NCBI RefSeq assembly: GCF_947387515.1 | Contig: NZ_CANDOB010000001.1 | Location: 434,001-498,000 of the forward strand | DNA length: 64,000 nucleotides | Direction: 5' to 3' | Source of the DNA: Alkalihalobacillus sp. CinArs1 | Lineage (GTDB): Bacteria > Bacillota > Bacilli > Bacillales > Guptibacillaceae | In this document: one piece after another, positions 45,016-53,971 of the stretch | How positions within the stretch are numbered: position 1 is the stretch's first letter | Layout of the letters: each line of letters opens with the position of its first letter | Made by a program: the position numbers and the translations under genes | The notes under the pieces: model-generated | Database searches by the model: none | The model's input: only the letters and a program-made list of their open reading frames with translations | What the model was told of the DNA's origin: nothing

Positions 45016-45843
45016 TTAGCTATACCAGAAATGAAATTGTGAAAATGCCCCTGATAAGAATACGTTAATCAGGACGACTACAAATGCGCCAACGTTCCAA
45101 AGTGCAAGTGACTTTCCCTCAATGTCTCTGGCGACCTTTTGATATAAATACATGCTGTATGCAATAAGTACGATGAATGAAACGATTACCTTCGTATCCA
45201 ATAAACTAAACTGATCTACTTTCAGATTCGCCCAAACGATACCTAAGATCAAACTCAATAATAATAGCGGTACACCTAGAACAGTACATAAATACGAAAG
45301 CTTTTCTAACTGTGATAAATCACCAAAACGCCATAGTCTTTTACTCAACTTCTTCTCTTTCAACATTTGATAGAGAATTAAGTACATGACTGAGAAAATA
45401 AATGAAAGAGAAAAAGCGCCATAAGAAATAAATGCCATGGTGATATGTATGACAGAGAGCTCAGACATGAGCTGTTCTGTTAGCATACTTGAAGCTTGTT
45501 CCCTCGTCGCAAATAGGTTGATGGTCATCAAGATGAAACCGAGTACATTTGCAAAGAACACAAAAAAGTCGACTCGGAAAAACCAATTGATCAATAAGGA
45601 TAATGAAACAATCACCCAAGTATAAAAAAATAACCCCTCAAAAGGTGTCAAAATTGGAAAACCGCCGATTGCAATGATTTGCGTTACGAGAAAAGTTGAT
45701 TGCAAAATCCACACAATAGAAAGCAACCAGAAGGCAATATGATTTGCCTTCCGGTTGTTTTGCAAGAAGTCAATAAAATACCCCAATACACTTAGTGCGT
45801 AAAGAGAAATGGTTAAATCATAAAGCCAGCTGACGTTCGTCAC
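45016..45843 (-). CDS. hemX: HemX, CcsA/ResC-like membrane protein
   Basis: 275 residues with eight predicted helices and the CcsA-type core (GGFPILTPFEGLFFYTW-like, then ITMAFISYGAFSLSFIFSV and a WANLKVDQF segment). In B. subtilis HemX lowers the amount of glutamyl-tRNA reductase (HemA). The start is GTG with AGGAGA eight bases upstream, 18 bases after hemA. Confidence 0.93.
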   Translation of the reverse strand: MTNVSWLYDLTISLYALSVLGYFIDFLQNNRKANHIAFWLLSIVWILQSTFLVTQIIAIGGFPILTPFEGLFFYTWVIVSLSLLINWFFRVDFFVFFANVLGFILMTINLFATREQASSMLTEQLMSELSVIHITMAFISYGAFSLSFIFSVMYLILYQMLKEKKLSKRLWRFGDLSQLEKLSYLCTVLGVPLLLLSLILGIVWANLKVDQFSLLDTKVIVSFIVLIAYSMYLYQKVARDIEGKSLALWNVGAFVVVLINVFLSGAFSQFHFWYS

Positions 45844-45860
45844 AACTCATGTCTCCTCTC

Positions 45861-47234
45861 CTAGGAGCGCACTTCTGATGCTCTTAATAAGGCTGAGTAA
45901 TCAAAGGTTTCTTGCTTTCTTTTTTCTTCGTTTTCTTGTACGCGCTGCTTATGAAGTTCCCGTTCGATTTCTTCTTCAATCGCAAAGATCTTAGTGAAGA
46001 TCTCGAGAGACTCTTCTGCGTTTGGTTCTCCAGCCATCTCTTTCACTCGAACGATAGGATCTCGTAAAAGTTGGTTAACAATACTCTTCGTATGCTTACT
46101 GAGAACTTTCTTTTCACGATCGGAAAGATCCGGAAGCTTCCGTTCAATACTCTTCATCGTTTCAGCTTGAATTGAGAGCGCCTTTGAGCGTAAAGCTGAA
46201 ATCATCGGCACAACTCCAAGTGTGTTCAACCACTCTCTAAACTGTACAAGATCTTCTTCGATCATTAGTTCAATCTTTTCAGCTTCTTTCTCTCTTTCAG
46301 CAATATTCGACTCGACGATCCCTTCAAGGTCATCGATGTCATACAAGAATACTGAATCCATGCTGTTCAATGCAGGGTCAAGATCTCGTGGAACCGCGAT
46401 ATCTACCATGAACAGAGGACGCCCTCTTCTCTTTTTCAATACAGGTTTTACGTTGTCTTCAGTTAACACGTAATTCGAAGATCCTGTTGAACTGATCAGA
46501 ATATCTGCATCAGATAAAGCTGTATGAATATCATCCATCGAACGTGCTTGTCCCATGAATTGTGAAGCAAGCTCAGATGCTTTCTCAAGAGTACGGTTTA
46601 CGACGGTTACTTGACTTACGCCATTACTCTTTAAATGCTTGGCTGTCAATTCACCCATCTTACCGGCGCCCAGAATAACTACATGCTTGTTATCGAGCCC
46701 ACCGAAGATCTTTTTAGCAAGTTCAACTGCTGCGTAACTGACAGAAACAGCATTTTCCCCAATTTCTGTTTCAGAGTGAGCGCGTTTTGCTAGTGTGATG
46801 GCTTGCTTGAAAAGCTGATTGAATATCGTGCCAGTAGTTTGTGATTCCTGTGCAAGTAGGAAAGCATTCCTCACTTGGCCAAGAATCTGTGTTTCTCCTA
46901 CAACAAGTGAATCAAGCCCTGCCGCAACGCGATAAAGATGCTCTGTCGCTGCATCGTTTTCTCGAATTTCTAGATAAGGTCTAAATTCATCTTTTTCAAT
47001 ACCGAACCATTCGGATAGAAAAGCTTTAGAATAATATCTCCCTGTGTGAAGCTGATCAGCTACTACGTAAAGCTCGGTACGGTTACACGTAGAAAGAATG
47101 ACGGCTTCTAGAATACTTTTAGAGTGACGCAACTTATTTAACGCCTCAGGTAATGTCTCTTCCTGAAACGAAAGTTTCTCTCGTATTTCAACAGGGGCTG
47201 TTTTGTGGTTCAACCCTACGACCAGGATGTGCAT
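45861..47234 (-). CDS. hemA: Glutamyl-tRNA reductase
   Basis: First committed enzyme of C5 haem synthesis. 457 residues from the ATG at 47234 (GGGGGTGGAACG upstream); the open frame continues to 47309 but lacks support and crosses the regulatory sites. The nucleophilic Cys50 lies in [15 protein letters not shown]; the NADPH domain begins [18 protein letters not shown]; a C-terminal dimerisation helix follows. Opens hemAXCDBL. The upstream region carries candidate Fnr/Crp-like and PerR-like sites. Confidence 0.97.
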   Translation of the reverse strand: MHILVVGLNHKTAPVEIREKLSFQEETLPEALNKLRHSKSILEAVILSTCNRTELYVVADQLHTGRYYSKAFLSEWFGIEKDEFRPYLEIRENDAATEHLYRVAAGLDSLVVGETQILGQVRNAFLLAQESQTTGTIFNQLFKQAITLAKRAHSETEIGENAVSVSYAAVELAKKIFGGLDNKHVVILGAGKMGELTAKHLKSNGVSQVTVVNRTLEKASELASQFMGQARSMDDIHTALSDADILISSTGSSNYVLTEDNVKPVLKKRRGRPLFMVDIAVPRDLDPALNSMDSVFLYDIDDLEGIVESNIAEREKEAEKIELMIEEDLVQFREWLNTLGVVPMISALRSKALSIQAETMKSIERKLPDLSDREKKVLSKHTKSIVNQLLRDPIVRVKEMAGEPNAEESLEIFTKIFAIEEEIERELHKQRVQENEEKRKQETFDYSALLRASEVRS

Positions 47235-47284
47235 CGTTCCACCCCCAAATATTGTTAACCCGGAACATGTTCTTATACTATCAA

Positions 47285-47299
47285 TTACTATTATTTTAA
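47285..47299 (-). promoter_or_regulatory. Candidate PerR box upstream of hemA
   Basis: TTAAAATAATAGTAA agrees with the PerR box TTATAATNATTATAA at 11 of 14 defined positions. B. subtilis hemA is a PerR target. It lies between the Fnr-like palindrome and the most likely -10. Confidence 0.45.
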
Positions 47300-47301
47300 C
47301 A

Positions 47302-47317
47302 TGTGACAAAAATCACA
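47302..47317. promoter_or_regulatory. Perfect Crp/Fnr-type palindrome upstream of hemA
   Basis: TGTGA-N6-TCACA exactly (N6 is CAAAAA on the plus strand). This is the site recognised by B. subtilis Fnr and Crp-family regulators. If hemA uses a TAGTAT -10 at 47275-47280, the palindrome is centred near -41.5, the class II activator position. Confidence 0.55.
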
Positions 47318-47319
47318 GA

Positions 47320-47347
47320 GTTTCAAATTGTGAACAGACTTTGAAAC
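47320..47347. promoter_or_regulatory. Inverted repeat in the hemA divergent region
   Basis: GTTTCAAA-N12-TTTGAAAC, a perfect 8-bp repeat. One arm sits at the -35 (TTGAAA) of the plus-strand promoter, so it may be an operator for the divergent gene. Regulator unknown. Confidence 0.4.
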
Positions 47348-47369
47348 AAGATGTGATATGATGTAAAAA
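47341..47369 (+). promoter_or_regulatory. Promoter of the LiaF-like gene
   Basis: Two readings overlap: TTGAAA-N17-TAAAAA, or an extended -10 TGATATGAT at 47354-47362. Either gives a leader of about 100 bases. Confidence 0.5.
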
Positions 47370-47471
47370 AGTATCTAAGCGTTATTATAAGTAGTCATAC
47401 CACTAATAATGTACCAGAAAACGCAAAGTTTAGCAAAGAACGTGCAATTCTGACAATAGGAGGCTCATTTC

Positions 47472-47948
47472 TTGAAACGACAAAGTGTTTTTCCAGGCGT
47501 TCTGTTTATTGGAATCGGTCTATATTTTCTTGTCCAAACTCTAAGTTTGCCCATCTCTGAACAAATCACAAGCTGGCAAATCATCCTGATTCTAATCGGT
47601 GTTGCGATGATCATACAGGGTTTGATATCAAAAGAAGGGGCGTTGTTATTCCCTGGTGTGCTCATATTGGGTCTCGGCGTTCACTTCTACTTCGTGAATA
47701 AACTCGCACTGTGGCCTAATACGTGGGGGATGTACTCATTAATATTAAGTGTGGCTTACCTTGCTACTTACTACAAAACTAAAAAATCCGGTTTGATACC
47801 AGGGTTACTACTATTAGCCCTATCTATTATCGAGCTGCTTTACACTGGTTTTCAACTCTGGCTCGCATCGACCTTTTCGTTTGTTGGGCAATTCTGGCCT
47901 TTAGCCTTAATCCTTATAGGGGTTTACTTAGTAGTCAAAAAGAAGTGA
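47472..47948 (+). CDS. LiaF/DUF5668-like four-to-five-helix membrane protein
   Basis: 158 residues, almost entirely hydrophobic helices with the repeated 'FPGVLILGLGVHF / FWPLALILIGVYLVVKK' pattern of LiaI-LiaF-like transmembrane regions. The start is TTG with GGAGG eight bases upstream. Divergent from hemA, in the interval where B. subtilis has the membrane-protein gene ysxD; homology to YsxD was not tested. Function unknown; LiaF-like domains often belong to cell-envelope stress sensing. Confidence 0.8.
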   Translation: MKRQSVFPGVLFIGIGLYFLVQTLSLPISEQITSWQIILILIGVAMIIQGLISKEGALLFPGVLILGLGVHFYFVNKLALWPNTWGMYSLILSVAYLATYYKTKKSGLIPGLLLLALSIIELLYTGFQLWLASTFSFVGQFWPLALILIGVYLVVKKK

Positions 47949-47980
47949 GGATCCAAGCACATGCTTGAATCCTCACTTCT
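47941..47980. terminator. Convergent terminator between the LiaF-like gene and the ABC transporter
   Basis: AGAAGTGAGGAT...ATCCTCACTTCT, a 12-bp stem enclosing a second small stem (CAAGCACATGCTTG). It overlaps the LiaF-like stop codon and lies 10 bases from the ATPase stop. Confidence 0.8.
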
Positions 47981-47989
47981 TTATTATGC

Positions 47990-48730
47990 TTATAATATCG
48001 AGCTCAAAAAGTCTTGCGTTCTTTGTTCTTTTGGATCGTTAAATATATCTGCCGGTTTTCCTTTTTCGACTATTTTTCCATCGTGCATGTAAACGACCCA
48101 GTCAGCTACTTCACGGGCGAAGCCCATTTCGTGCGTAACGACTACCATCGTCATGCCTTCTTTGGCAAGTTCCTTCATCGTTGAAAGAACCTCTCCGACC
48201 AATTCTGGGTCTAGAGCAGATGTTGGCTCATCAAACAACATGATTTCAGGCTTCATAGCAAGTGATCTCGCTATAGCTACTCGCTGTTTTTGGCCTCCTG
48301 ATAATTTATTTGGGTACACATCCGCTTTATCAGCTAGACCAACTTTTGCGAGGAGCTCTCTGCCTTCTTTTTCTGCTTGAGCTCTCTTCATTTTTTTCAC
48401 CTGTAAAGGGGCTTCTATTACATTATTCAATACCGTCTTGTGAGGAAATAAGTTGAAATGCTGAAACACCATTCCGACCTTTTGACGAACTTTGTTTAAA
48501 TTATCTTTATTTGGTTCGATCGTTTGTCCTTCTATAATGACTTTCCCGCTATTTTTTATCTCAAGGAAGTTCATACAACGCAGAAGTGTACTCTTACCGG
48601 ATCCACTCGCACCGATCAATACGACCACGTCACTCTCTTTCACTTCCATATCGATATCTTTCAATACATGAAGATCTCCAAACGACTTGTTCAGTTTCTC
48701 TACTCGAATCATTTCACCTTTTTCTGCCAT
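47990..48730 (-). CDS. Polar amino-acid ABC transporter, ATP-binding protein
   Basis: 246 residues. Walker [19 protein letters not shown]-loop [16 protein letters not shown], signature [15 protein letters not shown], Walker [15 protein letters not shown], His switch [16 protein letters not shown]: a GlnQ-type PAAT ATPase with no truncation. Last of the binding protein-permease-ATPase operon, 18 bases after the permease. Substrate (glutamine, arginine, cystine or other) cannot be told from the sequence. Confidence 0.94.
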   Translation of the reverse strand: MAEKGEMIRVEKLNKSFGDLHVLKDIDMEVKESDVVVLIGASGSGKSTLLRCMNFLEIKNSGKVIIEGQTIEPNKDNLNKVRQKVGMVFQHFNLFPHKTVLNNVIEAPLQVKKMKRAQAEKEGRELLAKVGLADKADVYPNKLSGGQKQRVAIARSLAMKPEIMLFDEPTSALDPELVGEVLSTMKELAKEGMTMVVVTHEMGFAREVADWVVYMHDGKIVEKGKPADIFNDPKEQRTQDFLSSIL

Positions 48731-48748
48731 TATACTGCACCTCTCTTC

Positions 48749-49414
48749 TTAATCACTCGCGGACAATCGTTTCTCAAGCAGGTTAACCAGTAGTGTAAAG
48801 ATGAGAACGAGTACTAGATAGTAAACTGCTACGATCAATAGATAAGTCATTTCATCAAATGTTCTTGCTCCCTGTGTAGTTGCTACACTGAACAACTCAG
48901 GAAGGGCTATAAATGCTGCTAGAGACGAGTCTTTTAATCCAATGATGAACTGGTTTCCAAGTGGAGGCAGTGCGCGTCTGAATGCCTGAGGTAAAATAAT
49001 CCGTCTCATTGCAAGCGTATGACTCATACCAAGTGAACGCCCTGCTTCCATTTGTCCTTTATCAATGGATTGAATCGAACCACGAAAGATCTCTGCGATA
49101 TAGGCACCATTATGAAGAGCTAACCCAATAGATGCAGCCCAAAATTTCGGGATATTAAATTCCGTTAAACCAAAATAGAAAATAAAGATTTGAACGATTA
49201 GAGGGGTTCCTCGTATTACAGCTATGTACACATTGGCGATCCAATTCAATACTTTAACTTTGGATATTTTAAATAAAGCAAAAAGTAAACCGATAAATAC
49301 GGCAATTAAAATGGATACTGCAGTTACCCGAATGGTTAGCCAGAGACCTTCAAAAAAGACAGGGTAACTACTTAATAGTGTTTCAAAAAAATGAGAGAAT
49401 GTAGGCAAGAACAA
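48749..49414 (-). CDS. Polar amino-acid ABC transporter, permease
   Basis: 221 residues with five helices and the EAA loop (EIFRGSIQSIDKGQMEAGRSLGMS, about 95-118), followed by RIILPQAFRRALPPLGNQFI, both typical of HisM/GlnP permeases. The start is TTG after AAGGAGCTGA; a second TTG two codons later has better spacing. One permease only, so it should act as a homodimer. Confidence 0.93.
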   Translation of the reverse strand: MFLPTFSHFFETLLSSYPVFFEGLWLTIRVTAVSILIAVFIGLLFALFKISKVKVLNWIANVYIAVIRGTPLIVQIFIFYFGLTEFNIPKFWAASIGLALHNGAYIAEIFRGSIQSIDKGQMEAGRSLGMSHTLAMRRIILPQAFRRALPPLGNQFIIGLKDSSLAAFIALPELFSVATTQGARTFDEMTYLLIVAVYYLVLVLIFTLLVNLLEKRLSASD

Positions 49415-49448
49415 TCAGCTCCTTCGATTTCAATAAACGCTTACTGGT

Positions 49449-49478
49449 AAAAAAGAATGTGTGCGCTAGCACACATTC
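49449..49478 (-). terminator. Intra-operon terminator between binding protein and permease
   Basis: GAATGTGTGC-TAGC-GCACACATTC followed by six T on the minus strand, 6 bases after the binding-protein stop. It should reduce permease and ATPase mRNA relative to the binding protein. Confidence 0.85.
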
Positions 49479-49484
49479 CTTTCC

Positions 49485-50312
49485 TTACTCATTGTCAGGG
49501 TTCTGGGTGATGTCTACTCCGATGTATTCCTCACTAAGTTGTTTCAGCGTTCCATCTTCTTTAAGCTCCATGATCGCTTTGTTAACAGCTTCAAGTAAGT
49601 TCTTATTTTCTTGCTTGATCGCTACTGCTTGTTCACTTGTGCCGAGTTGCTCAACTTTTTCAACTTTAAATCCTTCTTCGATCGCCTGCTTACCAGTAAT
49701 ATCATCTGTGATAACAGCGTCATGCTTTCCTTCACTCAACGCACGTAGTGCTGTTTGGTCACTATCGTAGTTAGAGATCTTATCTGTATATTCCTGAGCT
49801 GACTTTTCGTAAGTTGACCCTTTGGAAACTGCTACATCTTTACCAGCTAGATCTTCTACGCTCTTAATATCGCTACCAGGTTGAACATAAAGTACTGGAC
49901 CAGAATAATAGTATGGTTCACTAAAGTTAACTGCTTTCTTTCGCTCTTCAGTAATCGTATGACTCGCTACAGCTGCATCATATCGACCAGATTTAATCGC
50001 TGATACCATACCACTAAACTTAAACTTTTCTACTTCGGGCTCAAGACCAATTTTCTCAGCAATCGCTTTTCCTACTGCTACATCATAGCCTGAAAGGTCT
50101 CCATTCTCGTCCACTGTACTGAATGGAGGGAATTCACCAGAAACAACATAGCGGTATTTCCCGTCTTCGGTTAGTTCTAAGTTACTACCTTCTTCTCCAG
50201 ACCCTTCTGAACCGCCATTATTACTATTTCCTTCGTTTCCTCCTCCACATGCTGCAAGAATTAAAACGAGAGATAGTAACACAGCTGTTAAAAAACTCCA
50301 CTTTCTTTTCAT
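49485..50312 (-). CDS. Amino-acid ABC transporter substrate-binding lipoprotein
   Basis: 275 residues with a lipoprotein signal (FLTAVLLSLVLILAACGGG, Cys at residue 22), a Gly/Ser/Asn/Glu linker, and an SBP_bac_3 domain (YRYVVSGEFPPFSTVDENGDLSGYDVAVGKA in pieces, then AVASHTITEERKKAVNFSEPYYYSG), which places it in the polar amino-acid family. AAGGGGGA precedes the ATG. First gene of the transporter operon, with its own promoter. Confidence 0.94.
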   Translation of the reverse strand: MKRKWSFLTAVLLSLVLILAACGGGNEGNSNNGGSEGSGEEGSNLELTEDGKYRYVVSGEFPPFSTVDENGDLSGYDVAVGKAIAEKIGLEPEVEKFKFSGMVSAIKSGRYDAAVASHTITEERKKAVNFSEPYYYSGPVLYVQPGSDIKSVEDLAGKDVAVSKGSTYEKSAQEYTDKISNYDSDQTALRALSEGKHDAVITDDITGKQAIEEGFKVEKVEQLGTSEQAVAIKQENKNLLEAVNKAIMELKEDGTLKQLSEEYIGVDITQNPDNE

Positions 50313-50333
50313 TAAACTTGTCCCCCTTAACGA

Positions 50334-50367
50334 CTATTCGAATAGCAGTTAATGTTATGTAAACTGC
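50334..50367. promoter_or_regulatory. Nested palindromes in the transporter leader
   Basis: CTATTCGAATAG (50334-50345) is a perfect 12-base palindrome, abutting GCAGTT-N11-AACTGC (50345-50367). Both lie between the -10 and the binding-protein start, so they could be an operator or a leader hairpin. Confidence 0.4.
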
Positions 50368-50376
50368 GGTATTGCA

Positions 50377-50406
50377 ATCATACCAATATTTAGATATTTC
50401 ATTCAA
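50377..50406 (-). promoter_or_regulatory. Sigma-A promoter of the amino-acid transporter
   Basis: TTGAAT, 18-base spacer, TATGAT with TG extension (TGGTATGAT). The 155 bases from 50407 to 50561 upstream of it show nothing further. Confidence 0.75.
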
Positions 50407-50561
50407 TTGTCACTTTTTACTCACATCCCTTCTAAGAGCCCAAATATCACCAAAGTATGGACTGAGTGGACTCATACTGATGTTTGCTCTCATTTGTTCC
50501 TATTCCCAACATAATGGCAATACAAACCTTGTTTTTTCAATTTTTAGAAAAATGGACCTAT

Positions 50562-50588
50562 AAAAAAGACCTGGCTTTACGCCAAGTC
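50562..50588 (-). terminator. Terminator hairpin copy 1
   Basis: GACTTGGC-GTAAA-GCCAGGTC then six T on the minus strand. Nearly identical to the hairpin at 50862-50889 directly after ysxC. Confidence 0.85.
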
Positions 50589-50644
50589 TCCAGTTTGTCG
50601 AGAAGCCTATGTCATTATTCGGTGCTCCCGATGCCGTAATCGAT

Positions 50645-50742
50645 GACGATCGCAGGCTTTCCGCGGACGAACGTCCAAGCCCGAGGTGAAATTCACACCC
50701 CGGTCTCGGCCGCCTTTTCTACCGCAGGAGCCCGCGATCGTC
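50645..50742. repeat. GC-rich palindromic intergenic element
   Basis: 98 bases markedly richer in GC than all neighbours. Outer arms GACGATCGCGGGCT and AGCCTGCGATCGTC pair over 14 bp with one G-U (minus reading); inside, GGAC-GTTC-GTCC and GGTG...CACC hairpins can form. The blocks CTCCTGCGG and CCGCGGAAAGC near its ends resemble the GC-rich interspersed repeats I know from many Bacillaceae genomes, so it is probably a diverged member of that family. No open reading frame. In the minus direction it ends about 57 bases before a good terminator. Confidence 0.6.
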
Positions 50743-50861
50743 TCTCCTACTTAATTTGAATTAATCCAAAAAGAACATTCCGTCCCAATGGTTTAAAAGA
50801 GATCATGACAACCCCTTTGCCATCAACGACTATTCTAATCCAACACCGTACTTCCCTACAT

Positions 50862-50889
50862 ACTAAAGACCTGGCATTTACGCCAGGTC
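50862..50889 (-). terminator. Terminator hairpin copy 2, after ysxC
   Basis: GACCTGGC-GTAAAT-GCCAGGTC then TTTAG on the minus strand, 6 bases past the ysxC stop. The stem is perfect but the U-tract is short. Confidence 0.7.
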
Positions 50890-50894
50890 CATCA

Positions 50895-51476
50895 TTAAAT
50901 ATATGATTTAATTGCACTCCAGACATCTTCTTTACCTTGTCCTGTTTGAGAAGAAAACGTAACGAGCTTATCTGTCGGCTCTAATTTTAAGGTTTGGTTC
51001 ACAACCTTAAGATGCTTTGCCCACTTCCCCTTAGGGATCTTATCAGATTTAGTAGCCACAACGATGACAGGAATCTCATAATGTTTTAACCAATCGTACA
51101 TCATCACATCATCATTGGAAGGCGCATGTCTTAGGTCTATGATTAGAATGACTGCTTTTAAGTCTTCACGATCCGTTAGATACGTTTCAATCATGCGGCC
51201 CCATGCATCTCTTTCTTTTTTTGAGACCTTAGCAAATCCATAGCCTGGGACATCGACAAAATAGAGCAGTTCGTTAATAAGGTAAAAGTTAAGCGTCTGT
51301 GTTTTACCAGGTTTACCTGACGTTCTCGCAAGGTTCTTACGATTTATCAACGTATTGATTAATGAAGATTTCCCTACGTTCGATCTACCTGCAAGACCGA
51401 TTTCAGGTAAGTGATCATCAGGGTATTGTTCAGGCTTAACAGCACTAATAATAAAATCAGATTTCGTTACTTTCAT
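50895..51476 (-). CDS. ysxC: Ribosome biogenesis GTPase YsxC (EngB)
   Basis: 193 residues. G1 [14 protein letters not shown] near 28, G3 DVPGYG, G4 TKSDK and the EngB-specific DRHAPS-like LRHAPSNDD. Essential for 50S assembly. Overlaps lonA by 4 bases, the conserved lon-ysxC pair. Confidence 0.97.
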   Translation of the reverse strand: MKVTKSDFIISAVKPEQYPDDHLPEIGLAGRSNVGKSSLINTLINRKNLARTSGKPGKTQTLNFYLINELLYFVDVPGYGFAKVSKKERDAWGRMIETYLTDREDLKAVILIIDLRHAPSNDDVMMYDWLKHYEIPVIVVATKSDKIPKGKWAKHLKVVNQTLKLEPTDKLVTFSSQTGQGKEDVWSAIKSYI

Positions 51477-53794
51477 TTCTTTTCCCCCACAAGTGCGGTT
51501 TTTAACACTTCATCTAGATGACTCACCGGTAGAAATGTAAGGTCATTTCTTATACTCTCAGGGATATCTTCTAGATCTTTCTCATTTTCTTTTGGCATGA
51601 TAATTGTCGTAAGACCTGCACGGTGAGCACTCAATGACTTTTCTTTCAAGCCACCGATAGGCAGCACCCTGCCACGCAAGGTGATTTCCCCTGTCATACC
51701 AACATCTCTTCGAACGGCTTTACCAGTTAGCGCAGAAACAAGTGCCGTTGCGATGGTAATACCTGCTGAAGGACCGTCTTTTGGAGTAGCTCCTTCAGGG
51801 ACATGAATATGAATATCATTGTTTTCATGGAAAGCAGGATCAATCGAAAGCTCCTTAGAGCGAGAACGAATATAGCTAAATGCTGCCTGTGCAGACTCTT
51901 TCATAACGTCTCCAAGCTTACCTGTTAGAATCAACTTTCCTTTACCAGGTGACAGGGACACTTCGATCGCTAATGTATCGCCACCCGCTGTCGTATACGC
52001 AAGTCCGGTTGCAGTCCCTACTTGGTCTTCTGCTTCTGCTTCTCCATAGCGGAACTTAGGATGTCCTAATAACTCTTCTAACATTTTCTCTGTTACCACG
52101 ACACGCTTCTTTTCACCAGATACGATGAGTTTAGCCGCTTTACGGCAGACCGTAGCAATCTGGCGTTCTAAGTTACGAACCCCAGCTTCTCTCGTATAAT
52201 GGCGAACTAACTTAGTGAGGCTTTCATCTCTTATTTGAAGGTTACTTTTCTTTAGACCATGTTCTTTCAACTGTCTAGGTAAAAGGTAACTTTTTGCGAT
52301 GTTAACCTTTTCGATTTCTGTATAACCTGCAATCTGAATCACTTCCATACGATCCAGTAACGGAGCAGGGACTGTGGCAAGATTGTTAGCTGTAGTCACA
52401 AACATGACTTTAGAAAGGTCATACGGCTCTTCAATATAGTGGTCACTAAATGAATTGTTTTGTTGAGGGTCTAATACTTCAAGCATCGCAGCAGAAGGAT
52501 CGCCTCTAAAATCATTCGACATCTTATCGATTTCATCTAGAAGAAAAACAGGATTGATCGTTCCAGCTTTCTTCATCCCTCTGATAATTCGACCCGGCAT
52601 CGCGCCAACGTACGTTCTACGATGACCTCTAATTTCAGCTTCATCCCTAACGCCGCCTAGAGAAATGCGAACAAATTCACGTCCAATCGACCTTGCAACA
52701 GACTTAGCTAAGGAAGTTTTTCCGACTCCAGGAGGTCCTACAAGACATAGGATAGGTCCTTTTAGTGAGTTCGTTAGCTGTTGAACTGCAAGGTATTCAA
52801 GTACTCTTTCTTTCACTTTTTCAAGTCCATAATGATCTTCATTTAAAATCTTTTCTGCATGGTGAATATCAAGGTTATCCGTCGTTTCCTTTGACCATGG
52901 CAATTGAATTAACCAATCGATATAATTGCGAATAACAGAACTTTCAGCTGAACTTTGAGGAATCTTTTCATAGCGATCCAATTCTTTGTAAGCCATTTCC
53001 TGAACGTTTTCTGGCATGTTCGCTTCTTCAATCTTTTCTTTTAATGTAGCGATCTCACCAGTCTTTCCTTCTTTTTCGCCAAGCTCATTCTGTATTGCCT
53101 TCATTTGCTCACGCAAGTAATATTCTTTTTGCGTTTTCTCCATAGAACGCTTTACACGCTGTCCAATTTTCTTTTCTAAGTCGATGACATCTTTCTCATT
53201 TTGAAGAATTTCAATCAACTTATTCAAGCGATCATGGGTACTATACGTTTCAAGAATTTCTTGCTTTTGTCTGATTTTAAGAGAGAGATGTGATGCGATG
53301 ATGTCCGCTAACCTACCCGGCTCTTCGATATCGTTTACAGAAGCAAACGTTTCAGCTGTAACTTTTTTTGATACTTTAATATATTGTTCGAATAAATCGA
53401 GCGCCGTTCTCATCAAAGCTTTATCTTCGATTGAAGAATCGATCGCTTCTTCAATCCGCTCAATTTGTACTTCATAATAATTCTCATTTTCTTTGAAATC
53501 AACAATTTTCCCACGCTGTATTCCTTCCACAAGGACACGGATCGTCCCATTTGGAAGCTTCAGCATTTGTTTTACGGTAGCGAGCGTTCCGACCTGGTAT
53601 ATATCATCTTCTTCAGGAGTTTCTATCTCTACTTCTTTCTGCGTTGAAAGAAATATTTGTTGATCATCCATCATAACCTGTTCTAGTGCTTGTACTGACT
53701 TATCACGGCCAACATCTAAATGAAGAACCATTGATGGATAAACAAGCAATCCTCTTAAAGGAAGTAATGGCAATGTTTTATGTTCATTATTCAA
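51473..53794 (-). CDS. lonA: ATP-dependent protease LonA
   Basis: 773 residues from a TTG at 53794 with GGAGGTG seven bases upstream; a GTG at 53812 is open but lies on the Shine-Dalgarno side. N-terminal LAN substrate domain, AAA+ module with [15 protein letters not shown] near 345 and [10 protein letters not shown], and the Ser-Lys protease domain: catalytic Ser in [12 protein letters not shown] and Lys in [12 protein letters not shown]. Cytosolic quality-control protease. No CtsR or CIRCE box is seen upstream. The 145 bases before it hold only a weak TATAAA. Confidence 0.96.
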   Translation of the reverse strand: MNNEHKTLPLLPLRGLLVYPSMVLHLDVGRDKSVQALEQVMMDDQQIFLSTQKEVEIETPEEDDIYQVGTLATVKQMLKLPNGTIRVLVEGIQRGKIVDFKENENYYEVQIERIEEAIDSSIEDKALMRTALDLFEQYIKVSKKVTAETFASVNDIEEPGRLADIIASHLSLKIRQKQEILETYSTHDRLNKLIEILQNEKDVIDLEKKIGQRVKRSMEKTQKEYYLREQMKAIQNELGEKEGKTGEIATLKEKIEEANMPENVQEMAYKELDRYEKIPQSSAESSVIRNYIDWLIQLPWSKETTDNLDIHHAEKILNEDHYGLEKVKERVLEYLAVQQLTNSLKGPILCLVGPPGVGKTSLAKSVARSIGREFVRISLGGVRDEAEIRGHRRTYVGAMPGRIIRGMKKAGTINPVFLLDEIDKMSNDFRGDPSAAMLEVLDPQQNNSFSDHYIEEPYDLSKVMFVTTANNLATVPAPLLDRMEVIQIAGYTEIEKVNIAKSYLLPRQLKEHGLKKSNLQIRDESLTKLVRHYTREAGVRNLERQIATVCRKAAKLIVSGEKKRVVVTEKMLEELLGHPKFRYGEAEAEDQVGTATGLAYTTAGGDTLAIEVSLSPGKGKLILTGKLGDVMKESAQAAFSYIRSRSKELSIDPAFHENNDIHIHVPEGATPKDGPSAGITIATALVSALTGKAVRRDVGMTGEITLRGRVLPIGGLKEKSLSAHRAGLTTIIMPKENEKDLEDIPESIRNDLTFLPVSHLDEVLKTALVGEKK

Positions 53795-53945
53795 TCTAAG
53801 GCACCTCCACACAACAAACTATTACGTTATTTATACTCTATTTCCGAGTCCACATTGTTGATAAGTTGTACTTCATTGTATCCTAACTTTCTTATACTTG
53901 TCTAATCTTCCCTGCTCAAACGGATAAAAAACTTATGAGCATGTA

Positions 53946-53971
53946 GAAAAGCCCGACTTAGCTGCCGGGCT
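53946..53971 (-). terminator. Terminator overlapping the lonB stop
   Basis: AGCCCG...CGGGCT with TTTTC on the minus strand; the lonB stop lies inside the hairpin. Confidence 0.75.

Noticed and set aside
47320-47347. Rex-type site (TTGTGAA...TTCACAA)
   Set aside because: Only one half-site (TTGTGAA) is present; the second half reads TTTGAAAC.
50645-50742. Known metabolite riboswitch
   Set aside because: I compared it by eye with the cores of c-di-GMP, SAM, lysine, FMN, TPP, M-box and ZTP classes and found no match; the palindromic GC-rich form fits an interspersed repeat better.
53795-53945. CtsR or CIRCE heat-shock operator before lonA
   Set aside because: No GGTCAAA tandem or CIRCE inverted repeat is present in either strand.
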